DNA of 33,694 nt from positions 1 through 33,694 of the forward strand of contig NZ_LHZQ01000193.1 of the NCBI RefSeq assembly GCF_001580915.1. Direction: 5' to 3'. The stretch is from Acetobacter tropicalis (GTDB lineage Bacteria > Pseudomonadota > Alphaproteobacteria > Acetobacterales > Acetobacteraceae). Numbering within the stretch: the first letter of the stretch is position 1; each line of letters opens with the position of its first letter. The position numbers and the translations under genes are program-made. Positions 27,151 through 33,694 of this stretch are shown piece by piece. The notes under the pieces are model-generated. The model did no database searches. It worked only from the letters and a program-made list of their open reading frames with translations, and was not told the DNA's origin.

Positions 27151-29860
27151 ACTCCGCCATGGGTTGCAGGGTCAACGCCCTGCCGCCCAAGGTGGCAAAG
27201 GTTTCCGCCCGGCAGGTCAGCACCAGAATCTGAAAGCGGGTTGCCGCATCCGCCAGCACATCAAACACGCGCTCCAGCCGCAGGGAATCAGAAAAGCTCA
27301 GGGCATCATCCAACACCAGAATGCTGCTGCCCTGCCGCGCATGCAGCAGTTCTGCAAAGCCCAACCGCACCAGAACGGAAATCTGCTCCTGCGTGCCATC
27401 CGAGAGCTTGTTGAACTCCTCCGCCTGCCGGCGTGTAAGCGCCTCCACCCCGAAGCTTGTATCAAACGCCACGCTGGCACCCGGAAAAACGGCCGAAAAA
27501 GCAGGCTGAATGGTGCGCCGTAACGGGGCCAGATAGCGTTCGGTCTGGGTTCGCTCTGCCTGCCCCAGCGTGTTTTGCAGCAGCACAAGTGCTGCCCGCT
27601 CCCGTTCACAGCCCTCGCGTTCAAGGCGCAGGCGTTCTACGGCACGGCGAGCCTCGGCTATCTGCTCATCCACCCCTTCGCCTTCTGCCAGACGCACGCG
27701 GGTTTCCCGCCCGCGAATATCTTCCCGCAACCGGGTGATGGCAGTCCGAGCCGTATCCAGAGCCTGCTCGCGCCGTCTGATACCGCTTTCCACCACAGAA
27801 AGAGGCTGTTCCTCCTGCCGAGCCTGCGCCAGTTGTTCCACCCGGGCCTGTGCGGTGGCCTGCGCGCACTGCGCCTCCTCAGCCCGTTGGGCAAGAGCCT
27901 CATCTGCTTCCCGCGCCACGCTCACGGCCTGCTCACGCTGAAGATGCTCCAGCGCCTGCGTTAGCGCGCGCAACGCAGCGTCCGCTTTGTCCTGTTCAGC
28001 CTGAAGCACGGCACAGGCGGCCTGCTCATCCCGCTCGGCATGACGGGCATTCTCGGCCTCGCGCGCGGCCTGGTCTTCGGCCTCAGCCGCCTGATCAGGC
28101 GTCAGGAGCGTATCAGCACCACACGGCGGCACGCCGTCAGCGTCGGCTGTAGCCCTCTCTCCCTCAGCAATACTTTCCTTACGGGCCAGCGCCAGATCAG
28201 CATCCTTTTGCATGATCGTCTTGCGCAACGCCGCAAGCGACTGGCCGCCGTTATCGCGCGCCAGATCCGTGCCGTCTGGCAATGTCGCCCTGTAAGCGGC
28301 ACGCGCTTCCACCAGACGGACTTCCGCCTGTCGATGCTCCTCAAAGCGGTGCTCGGCCTCCGCAACATTCTGGCAGCCAGCCTGTTGCAGCAGGGTTTCC
28401 AGTTGGGTAAGGGCGGTCTGAACCTTACCCTGCACATCGTCCTGTTCCTGCCGGGCTGGTGTGATCTGAAACTGTCCGACACCTTCGATCTGTACGGTAG
28501 TGGTGGCGGTCAGGCGTATTTCTCCCTCACGGCAAGGGGCGCCGTTCAACGTCACGCGCTGCGCTGCTTCGGGCAGCAGGGCCATGCTCAGAACAGGGGC
28601 GTTTGCCTCCAGCAAGGCAACTGCCTGCTCATGCTGCCGCGCGGCCTTGCGCATACGCTGGATGCTCGCTTCATCCACGCGCAGAGCCGCCAGAATAGCC
28701 TGCTCCTGCTCCAGCCGCGCAAAAGTGGCTTCCGCACGATGCAAAAGCGCCCGCTCCTGCGCCAACGTGTCCTGCATCTGCTGCAACGTCGCGTGCCGGG
28801 CCGCCACCATACGCTGCTGTCTGCGGTGCTGGTGGTGCTGTTCAGCCTGTTCCCGTTTCTGACGACACAGATCAAGGCATCGCCGAGCCTGCCGCACCTT
28901 TTGCGCCAGCCCATCCAGCGTCTGCTGGCTCTCGGCACACGCGCGCTCAAGGTGCAGTTGCCTTACCTTATTTTCCTGCCGCCTTTCCTGTTCCTGCCGC
29001 GCGCTTGAACAGGCCGTAATGGCAGCGGTCAGTGCAGCACGGGCGGCGAGTTCCTCGGCATCCAGCCGCAGCACCTTGTCCCGCACAAGGCGCAATTCTT
29101 TCAGCGCGGCTTCTTCATGCGCCCTGCGCTCCGGGTCTTCCTGCTCCCGCAGGATACGGCGCGCCTGTTCCAGCGCCACCAGATCTTCCTCCAAAGCCGC
29201 TTTACGCGCTTCAAGAGTTTGCAAACGGTCCTGTGCGGCCTGTTCCTGTTCCAACGCCTGTTTGTAGCGGCCTGTCGGTTTCCCTGTGGAGGCTGTCTGC
29301 AACAGAAGCAGGCGATCCCGCACTTTAGCCAGCACGGCACTGGCCGCAGCACCGCCCACGGCTTTTTCCACGCCCTGTTCAAGGCAATCCCGCAAACTGG
29401 CATGCCCGGCCTCATTCAGGTTTGGCTGGGTAAAACTTTCTCCCTGCCCCACCAGCAATGCATTCCATAACCCTGCGGCCTCGCCTTTCCCTGCATCCGC
29501 CAACCCCAGCAGATCCCGCAGCTTTTCTTCCGCCTGATCCCCTTCAAACTGCTCCGGCCCCAGCCGTAACCGCGCGCAGGTTTTGTTCAGAAACCGTTTT
29601 TCCAGCGTGCAGGCCATACCCTTCCAGGTAAAACTCAGGGCCACATGAGGCGCGCCTCCGCCATAGGGTGCAAATCCCTTGATCACGCTGCTTTTGGAAG
29701 AGTGGCGCAGGGTCAACGCGGCCCGCAACGCCAGCAACAATGTGGATTTTCCGGCTTCATTCGGGGCAGCCAGCACGTTTAACCCCGGCCCCAACCCATC
29801 CAGCCTTATGGGGGCGGCAAAACGGCGAAACCCTTCAACCTGCACATCAGTCAGGATCAT
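27143..29860 (-). CDS. SMC-like ATPase of the SbcC/YhaN type
   Basis: A 905-residue P-loop ATPase of the SbcC/Rad50-like group, closest in layout to YhaN-type proteins. It has an N-terminal Walker A (APNEAGKST, 32-40) with the family start ILTDVQVEGFRRF, and long coiled coils rich in Glu, Arg, Ala and Gln (about 185-480 and 515-790). A short globular beta-rich insertion separates them (about 430-470). The C-terminal lobe carries the signature LSDGTQEQI (819-827) and Walker B ILVLDDA (847-853). No zinc-hook CxxC is seen at the coil apex, as in YhaN rather than SbcC. It overlaps the upstream metallophosphoesterase gene by four bases (atga), so the two form one nuclease complex acting on DNA ends (inferred from the family). 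Confidence 0.88.
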   Translation of the reverse strand: MILTDVQVEGFRRFAAPIRLDGLGPGLNVLAAPNEAGKSTLLLALRAALTLRHSSKSSVIKGFAPYGGGAPHVALSFTWKGMACTLEKRFLNKTCARLRLGPEQFEGDQAEEKLRDLLGLADAGKGEAAGLWNALLVGQGESFTQPNLNEAGHASLRDCLEQGVEKAVGGAAASAVLAKVRDRLLLLQTASTGKPTGRYKQALEQEQAAQDRLQTLEARKAALEEDLVALEQARRILREQEDPERRAHEEAALKELRLVRDKVLRLDAEELAARAALTAAITACSSARQEQERRQENKVRQLHLERACAESQQTLDGLAQKVRQARRCLDLCRQKREQAEQHHQHRRQQRMVAARHATLQQMQDTLAQERALLHRAEATFARLEQEQAILAALRVDEASIQRMRKAARQHEQAVALLEANAPVLSMALLPEAAQRVTLNGAPCREGEIRLTATTTVQIEGVGQFQITPARQEQDDVQGKVQTALTQLETLLQQAGCQNVAEAEHRFEEHRQAEVRLVEARAAYRATLPDGTDLARDNGGQSLAALRKTIMQKDADLALARKESIAEGERATADADGVPPCGADTLLTPDQAAEAEDQAAREAENARHAERDEQAACAVLQAEQDKADAALRALTQALEHLQREQAVSVAREADEALAQRAEEAQCAQATAQARVEQLAQARQEEQPLSVVESGIRRREQALDTARTAITRLREDIRGRETRVRLAEGEGVDEQIAEARRAVERLRLEREGCERERAALVLLQNTLGQAERTQTERYLAPLRRTIQPAFSAVFPGASVAFDTSFGVEALTRRQAEEFNKLSDGTQEQISVLVRLGFAELLHARQGSSILVLDDALSFSDSLRLERVFDVLADAATRFQILVLTCRAETFATLGGRALTLQPMAEFT

Positions 29861-31005
29861 GCTGCCTGCCCTCCCACTTCGTTCCAGAACAGAAAAAGCC
29901 GTTGCAATGCATCGGCTGCCACTGCGCCTTCCTCTCCTCCGCCCTGCGCCTGCTCAAGCAGCACCTCCGCCGCCGTGCGCACGGCCCCACCGGGGCCAAA
30001 GCGTTCCAGATCATCCAGCCCGGCAGAAAGCTGCGGCGCGCCCGACAGGCGCAGACACGCCACCGCCCCGCTCAGACGGCGGATGATGGTGCTTTCATAC
30101 AGCGCCATATCGTCCACATTCAGCAAACCGGAAACCACCAGCCACACCAGAACAGACCCCGGATTATCCGGTGCCACACCACGCACACGGGCTTCCAGCG
30201 CGTGAATATCCTCGGCGTTGGTTAGGGTCACATCCTCAAACTTTTTCCAGACATAACGCCCGGTTCTGTGCCGGGTAACCTCTGGTTCGGCGCGTGGGCC
30301 ACGCAGGTTTACCACCAGCGCCTCGCCACCACCGCCACCACCGGCTCCAAAACGGTCTGTCTCCGGCGTGCCGGAATACGCCGTGCGGGCATCAATCTGG
30401 CAGAACCCGTGCCAGTCTCCCAACGCCAGATAGCTCAGCCCCGCTTTTCTGGCCCGGTCTATGGCAACCGGATTATGGTCGGCTTCCTCTCCATTGCCAA
30501 AGCCGGTTACCGAGCCATGGGCCAAGCCAATCCGCAAGGCATCCGGCGGGGTGGGCGCTTCATCCATATAAGCGGTCAGATCACTTAGCACATGGCGCCG
30601 CTGGAGTACGGCAGGCAGCAACCATGCCTCTTCACCCCCCACCAGCCGAACGGGGCCGGGTTGCCGATGCACCGTCACGTTTTCCGGCACGGCTCCCTCA
30701 CGCAGCAGCCGGGCCCAGACACCTTCCGGTGTATCCGCATCATGATTGCCGGGAATAAGGTGCCATTGCACATCGGCAAACTGGCGCATGCGCTCCATGG
30801 GCTGATGCAGGGTTTTCTCGGTTGGGGTTTCATGCTCGTACACATCCCCCGCCACCAGCACATGGGCAGCCCCTTCCTGCCGGGCCAGTTGCCCCAGCCG
30901 CCTGATCACCTCCACCCGTTCGGCCTGAAGGGCGCCCAGAGTGTCATCATCCGCAAAACGGAATGTCCGGCCAATCTGCCAGTCAGACGTGTGCACAAAT
31001 TTCAT
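29857..31005 (-). CDS. Metallophosphoesterase, SbcD/Mre11/YhaO-like DNA exonuclease
   Basis: A 382-residue calcineurin-like phosphoesterase, partner of the SMC-like ATPase. Metal-site motifs appear in order: SDWQ (D8, Q10), AGDVYE (D54), GNHD (N87, H88), AHG (H163) and GDWHG (H199). The first motif has Gln where classical SbcD and Mre11 have His (DxH), a change also known in some YhaO-like relatives. The C-terminal part (about 255-382) would hold the capping and ATPase-binding region. The frame is open to 31176, but the family start MKFVHTSDW fixes 31005, preceded by ggga. Stop and start overlap with the ATPase gene suggests stoichiometric production. Confidence 0.87.
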   Translation of the reverse strand: MKFVHTSDWQIGRTFRFADDDTLGALQAERVEVIRRLGQLARQEGAAHVLVAGDVYEHETPTEKTLHQPMERMRQFADVQWHLIPGNHDADTPEGVWARLLREGAVPENVTVHRQPGPVRLVGGEEAWLLPAVLQRRHVLSDLTAYMDEAPTPPDALRIGLAHGSVTGFGNGEEADHNPVAIDRARKAGLSYLALGDWHGFCQIDARTAYSGTPETDRFGAGGGGGGEALVVNLRGPRAEPEVTRHRTGRYVWKKFEDVTLTNAEDIHALEARVRGVAPDNPGSVLVWLVVSGLLNVDDMALYESTIIRRLSGAVACLRLSGAPQLSAGLDDLERFGPGGAVRTAAEVLLEQAQGGGEEGAVAADALQRLFLFWNEVGGQAA

Positions 31006-31322
31006 CACATGATCCCATCCGGCCCTATTTCTTCCCTTGAACATCACATTCCGAAGAAGAAAACCATGGCGGGTGCGCCTTTGTGACACCTTATTCAGTC
31101 GCCATAAAAGACTGTGGGCTCTAGGGTTACGCCTCCCCTCAGACCAAAGCAGGCCAGTCATGCGCATTCCACGCAACCCCGATCAGCGTTACAGGCATCA
31201 CGCCAGAGTTTATATTTTAATTTAATAGACTTTATACGAACAGGATTCGGGAGACTGGCGAGTTTGAGTCGCGCAGGTTTGGCGCAAATGGTTCCGAGTA
31301 AAGCGGCACGGGCGGAAAAAGG
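31006..31322. promoter_or_regulatory. Divergent region between the nuclease and efflux genes
   Basis: These 317 bases hold no supported gene. An AT-rich patch at about 31209-31236 (with tatatttt and tttatac) is the best candidate for the promoter(s) of the plus-strand efflux operon or the minus-strand nuclease pair. No operator palindrome was recognised, and no LysR-type aaeR homologue is present here. Confidence 0.4.
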
Positions 31323-33407
31323 ATGAGTATACAACACCCAGCCGCTTCTACTGTCGGCTTCTGGAAAGGCGTGCGTCTTCCTCTGCCAAGAGGCATGTTC
31401 CCGCCCGGCTGGTTCCTGTTCTGCCTGCGCACATGGCTTTCCGCTGTGCTGGCATTGAGCACAGCCTTCTGGCTGCAATTGTCCTCACCCGGTTCCGCCG
31501 CCGTAACCGTGATGATTCTGGCGCAGCCCCTGCGCGGGCAGGTGCTCTCCAAGGCGGTGTACCGGCTGGCTGGCACCATGATCGGCGCGTTTGTTGCCCT
31601 GTTCCTTACCGCCTGCTTTAATCAGGAGCGCGGCGTGTTTCTGGGGGGCGTGGCGCTGTGGCTGACGCTGTGCACCATTATCGGCACGCTGGAAAAAGAT
31701 TTCCGCGCCTATGCCGCCATGCTCTCCGGCTACACCGTGGCCATTGTGGGCATCAGTTGCATTGATAATCCGGCAGCCGCCTTTGATGTCACGGTTAACC
31801 GCGTGTCCGCCATTATCGTGGGGATTGCCGCCACTGCCGCCGTGAACGACTTTTTTGGCTCTCCCACCGCCTTTGAAAAACTGGCCGCCAACCTCCACCG
31901 CACCGCAGACATGGTGAAGCGCATTGCGCGTGAAGCCATAGCGGGCCACGGCATTCCTGATGAGACAGCCTGCGCCGGGTTGGCAGGCGAGATCATCGCC
32001 CTGACGTCTCAGGCCTCCTTCGCCAAAACGGAACTGCCCGATGCCCATGTGCGGCTGGCCGGAGCACGCTCTGCCATGGTGGCCCTGCTGGAAATGCTGA
32101 GCTGTAGCCGCGCCATTGCCGCTGTTCTGCGGCGCGGAGAAATTTCCGGCCCGGTGCTCAACCATATCCGCACAGCTTTTGGAGATGGCACACCCGTCGC
32201 TTCTCCCCGTCAGGCCGTGCATGATCTGGAAGATCTGGCGCGGGAAGCCCATGCCGAGGAACTCTCCCGCGGGCCGACGCTGGATGAGGCATGGCTGATT
32301 GAACGCTCTATGGCCCTCCTTTCTGATGCCCGCTGGGCCGCGGACGGGATTGATGCCTTCGAGAACGGCCGCCGCGCCCGCACAACCGCGCCCGACCTGA
32401 AAATTGACCAACATCAGGACGTGATTGCCGCCCTGCTGGCCGGGCTGCGCACACTGGTCGGCTTTACGGTCGCTGCCGGGCTGTGCGTGATTTCTGATAT
32501 TCCGGCCACCTATACGGCGCTGTCTCAGGTGGCCATTATTCTTACGCTGGCCGCCACCACCTATAATGCCCGCGGCTTTGGCATGGGGGCGCTGATCGGC
32601 ACCCCTCTGGCCGTTGCGGTTGCGGCAGTCATCAATTTTGGCGTGTTGCCGCACGGCGCGGACATGCCGTTTCTGGCCATGGCCATTCTGCCCGTTATTT
32701 TCGCGGCCTGCCTGCTGCTGCTCAACCCCAAGACCGCCACCGTGGGGTTCAACGCCGGCGTGTTCTTCTTTGTTATTCTGGGCGTGGCGAACGAACAGAA
32801 TTACGAGCCCTCGGCCTTTATTGACCGCAATGTGCTCTATCTGTTTTCGGCCATCATCATCTTCATTTCACTGGTGCTGCTGCTGCCACCTTCGGCCAAC
32901 CGCCGGCGGTTCCGCGTGGCACTGACAATAGGGCATGATCTGCGGCTCCAGTTTGAAGGGCATGGGGAACAGGCAGGCTCCGCCCTGATCAGCCGCCATT
33001 ATGACCGCCTGTGCCGTATTCTGGAATGGAACAGCTATCTACCCTCCAACAAGGCCAAGACCCGCGTGTTCATGCGGCTTTCCAGTCTGGATGAACTGAA
33101 CGTGGAACTGGCCCGTGCCCGCCGCCATCTGCAACGTGCCGCCACCATCCCCGCTATCCGTGCGGATGCGGAGGCCGCCTACCGTTCCACCATCATCTAC
33201 AATATTGATGCCGCCGTTTACCGCATGCGCCACAAGGCCCGCCTGCTGCTTGACCACAGCATCACCCTACCACATGGCCAGATGGCCACAGCGCTGGCGG
33301 CTGTCTCCGCCATGGTGGGGGCCATACGGCTGCTGGAACATAACCGCTCGGCCCTGCATCTGTATGATCTTCTGCCGCTGCCGGACCAGCGCTGGAAGGC
33401 CATGTAA
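31323..33407 (+). CDS. FUSC family inner-membrane efflux protein (AaeB-like)
   Basis: A 694-residue membrane protein of the fusaric-acid-resistance (FUSC/AaeB) family, which pumps aromatic acids and related compounds with an HlyD-type partner. It has the family's two-part layout: an N-terminal block of about six spans (about 35-175, starting FCLRTWLSAVLALSTAFWLQL), a soluble region (about 180-365), then a second block (about 375-525, with VAIILTLAATTYNARGFGMG) and a C-terminal soluble domain. The SPGSAAVTVMILAQPLRGQVLSKAVYR segment is typical. A ggaaaaagg site precedes the ATG. The next gene starts within its stop codon (taatg), and the HlyD-type gene follows. Substrate unknown. Confidence 0.92.
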   Translation: MSIQHPAASTVGFWKGVRLPLPRGMFPPGWFLFCLRTWLSAVLALSTAFWLQLSSPGSAAVTVMILAQPLRGQVLSKAVYRLAGTMIGAFVALFLTACFNQERGVFLGGVALWLTLCTIIGTLEKDFRAYAAMLSGYTVAIVGISCIDNPAAAFDVTVNRVSAIIVGIAATAAVNDFFGSPTAFEKLAANLHRTADMVKRIAREAIAGHGIPDETACAGLAGEIIALTSQASFAKTELPDAHVRLAGARSAMVALLEMLSCSRAIAAVLRRGEISGPVLNHIRTAFGDGTPVASPRQAVHDLEDLAREAHAEELSRGPTLDEAWLIERSMALLSDARWAADGIDAFENGRRARTTAPDLKIDQHQDVIAALLAGLRTLVGFTVAAGLCVISDIPATYTALSQVAIILTLAATTYNARGFGMGALIGTPLAVAVAAVINFGVLPHGADMPFLAMAILPVIFAACLLLLNPKTATVGFNAGVFFFVILGVANEQNYEPSAFIDRNVLYLFSAIIIFISLVLLLPPSANRRRFRVALTIGHDLRLQFEGHGEQAGSALISRHYDRLCRILEWNSYLPSNKAKTRVFMRLSSLDELNVELARARRHLQRAATIPAIRADAEAAYRSTIIYNIDAAVYRMRHKARLLLDHSITLPHGQMATALAAVSAMVGAIRLLEHNRSALHLYDLLPLPDQRWKAM

Positions 33408-33613
33408 TGGAGCTTGACCTCAGGCCCGTTCTGGATGTTGGGGGGCTGCTTGTTTCCTCCTTTGTGGTGCATGCTGGTCTGGCCATTGCCACGCTGTTGA
33501 TCCTTAATCCCATTCTGGCAAAGGTGCGCGCCCGGCGCGTGATCTGGAACCTGCCACTGGCTGAATTCGGGCTGCTTGTCTGCCTGATTGGCCTTTATAC
33601 CATTCTGCTGTGA
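33407..33613 (+). CDS. DUF1656 (AaeX-like) small membrane protein
   Basis: A 68-residue protein with two hydrophobic spans (about 12-35 and 48-67) joined by a short basic loop (KVRARRVIWNLP). It matches DUF1656, the AaeX-type partner encoded with FUSC and HlyD-type proteins. The ATG shares one base with the FUSC stop codon (taatg), indicating coupled translation. The exact role of AaeX-like proteins in efflux is not known. Confidence 0.88.
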   Translation: MELDLRPVLDVGGLLVSSFVVHAGLAIATLLILNPILAKVRARRVIWNLPLAEFGLLVCLIGLYTILL

Positions 33614-33628
33614 AAGGACTTTCCCACC

Positions 33629-33694
33629 GTGTTTGAACGCGCCCGCCGCGCCCTGCAGTTTGTCACGACCGGGACAATCCTTGCCATTGCCGCC
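33629..33694 (+). CDS. HlyD-type membrane fusion protein, N-terminal fragment
   Basis: Only the first 22 codons lie in the window. A GTG at 33629 follows aaaggac at nine bases and reads MFERARRALQFVTTGTILAI before the edge, a basic start followed by a membrane anchor as expected for the periplasmic adaptor of an AaeA-type system. It begins 15 bases after the DUF1656 stop. The assignment leans on operon context and the start pattern; the lipoyl/barrel-sandwich domain is beyond the window. Confidence 0.65.
   Translation, partial: MFERARRALQFVTTGTILAIAA

Noticed and set aside
31006..31176. N-terminal extension of the SbcD-like nuclease
   Set aside because: The added residues have no domain likeness, whereas the family begins MKFVHTSDW at 31005.
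31485..32654. A 389-codon minus-strand frame opposite the FUSC gene
   Set aside because: Antisense shadow with Gly/His/Gln-rich translation and no motifs; the plus strand encodes a clear membrane efflux protein.

Overview
The window reads as chromosomal DNA of an alphaproteobacterium, most likely an acetic acid bacterium (Acetobacteraceae; Acetobacter or Komagataeibacter type). This rests on protein style and gene order: a metZ-apaG pair behind a SAM-II-type riboswitch, a DUF815 ATPase beside yajC, an OprB-type sugar porin, and high-GC coding DNA (one 60-base stretch inside amtB counts to 65% GC by hand). The genus is inference. No rRNA, tRNA, insertion sequence, prophage or CRISPR array was recognised.

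Layout. 1-322: a truncated 8-bp tandem repeat and a strong hairpin, no gene. 323-2457 (minus): a UbiH/COQ6-type hydroxylase followed by cysE. 2671-6646: the PII gene glnK and the ammonium channel gene amtB, split by two opposite-strand, AT-richer glycosyltransferase genes (DUF4422 and GT17 families). 6848-7351: a small secreted Cys-pair protein. 7438-10387 (minus): a tightly overlapping operon xerC > proline iminopeptidase > two-domain retropepsin-like protease. 10507-12768: priA. 13018-15699: a membrane acyltransferase and a phospholipase D-type enzyme. 15824-16186 (minus): yajC. 16354-17770: DUF815 AAA+ ATPase and a DUF2721 membrane protein. 17883-19968: a Rieske oxygenase overlapping a GNAT-NUDIX fusion. 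20028-20459 (minus): a lone nucleotidyltransferase. 20569-23324: promoter, SAM-II riboswitch, metZ, apaG, folE, terminator. 23632-25486 (minus): moaB-type gene, DJ-1/PfpI gene and a POTRA-only periplasmic protein whose ribosome binding site lies inside a 10-bp inverted repeat. 25690-27150: OprB porin. 27143-31005 (minus): an SbcCD/YhaNO-like nuclease-ATPase pair. 31323-end: FUSC efflux protein, DUF1656 protein and the first 22 codons of an HlyD-type fusion protein.

How the genes work together. Several sets are textbook: glnK-amtB nitrogen control, sulfur assimilation (cysE and metZ), replication restart (priA), chromosome dimer resolution (xerC), double-strand-end processing (SbcCD-like pair) and AaeXAB-like efflux. 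The less ordinary parts are the glycosyltransferase pair wedged into glnK-amtB, the stand-alone POTRA protein with a probable translation-control hairpin, the Rieske/GNAT-NUDIX pair, and the coupling of a recombinase to two peptidases. No wholly new multi-gene system can be demonstrated from sequence alone; the glycosyltransferase insertion and the POTRA leader are the best leads.
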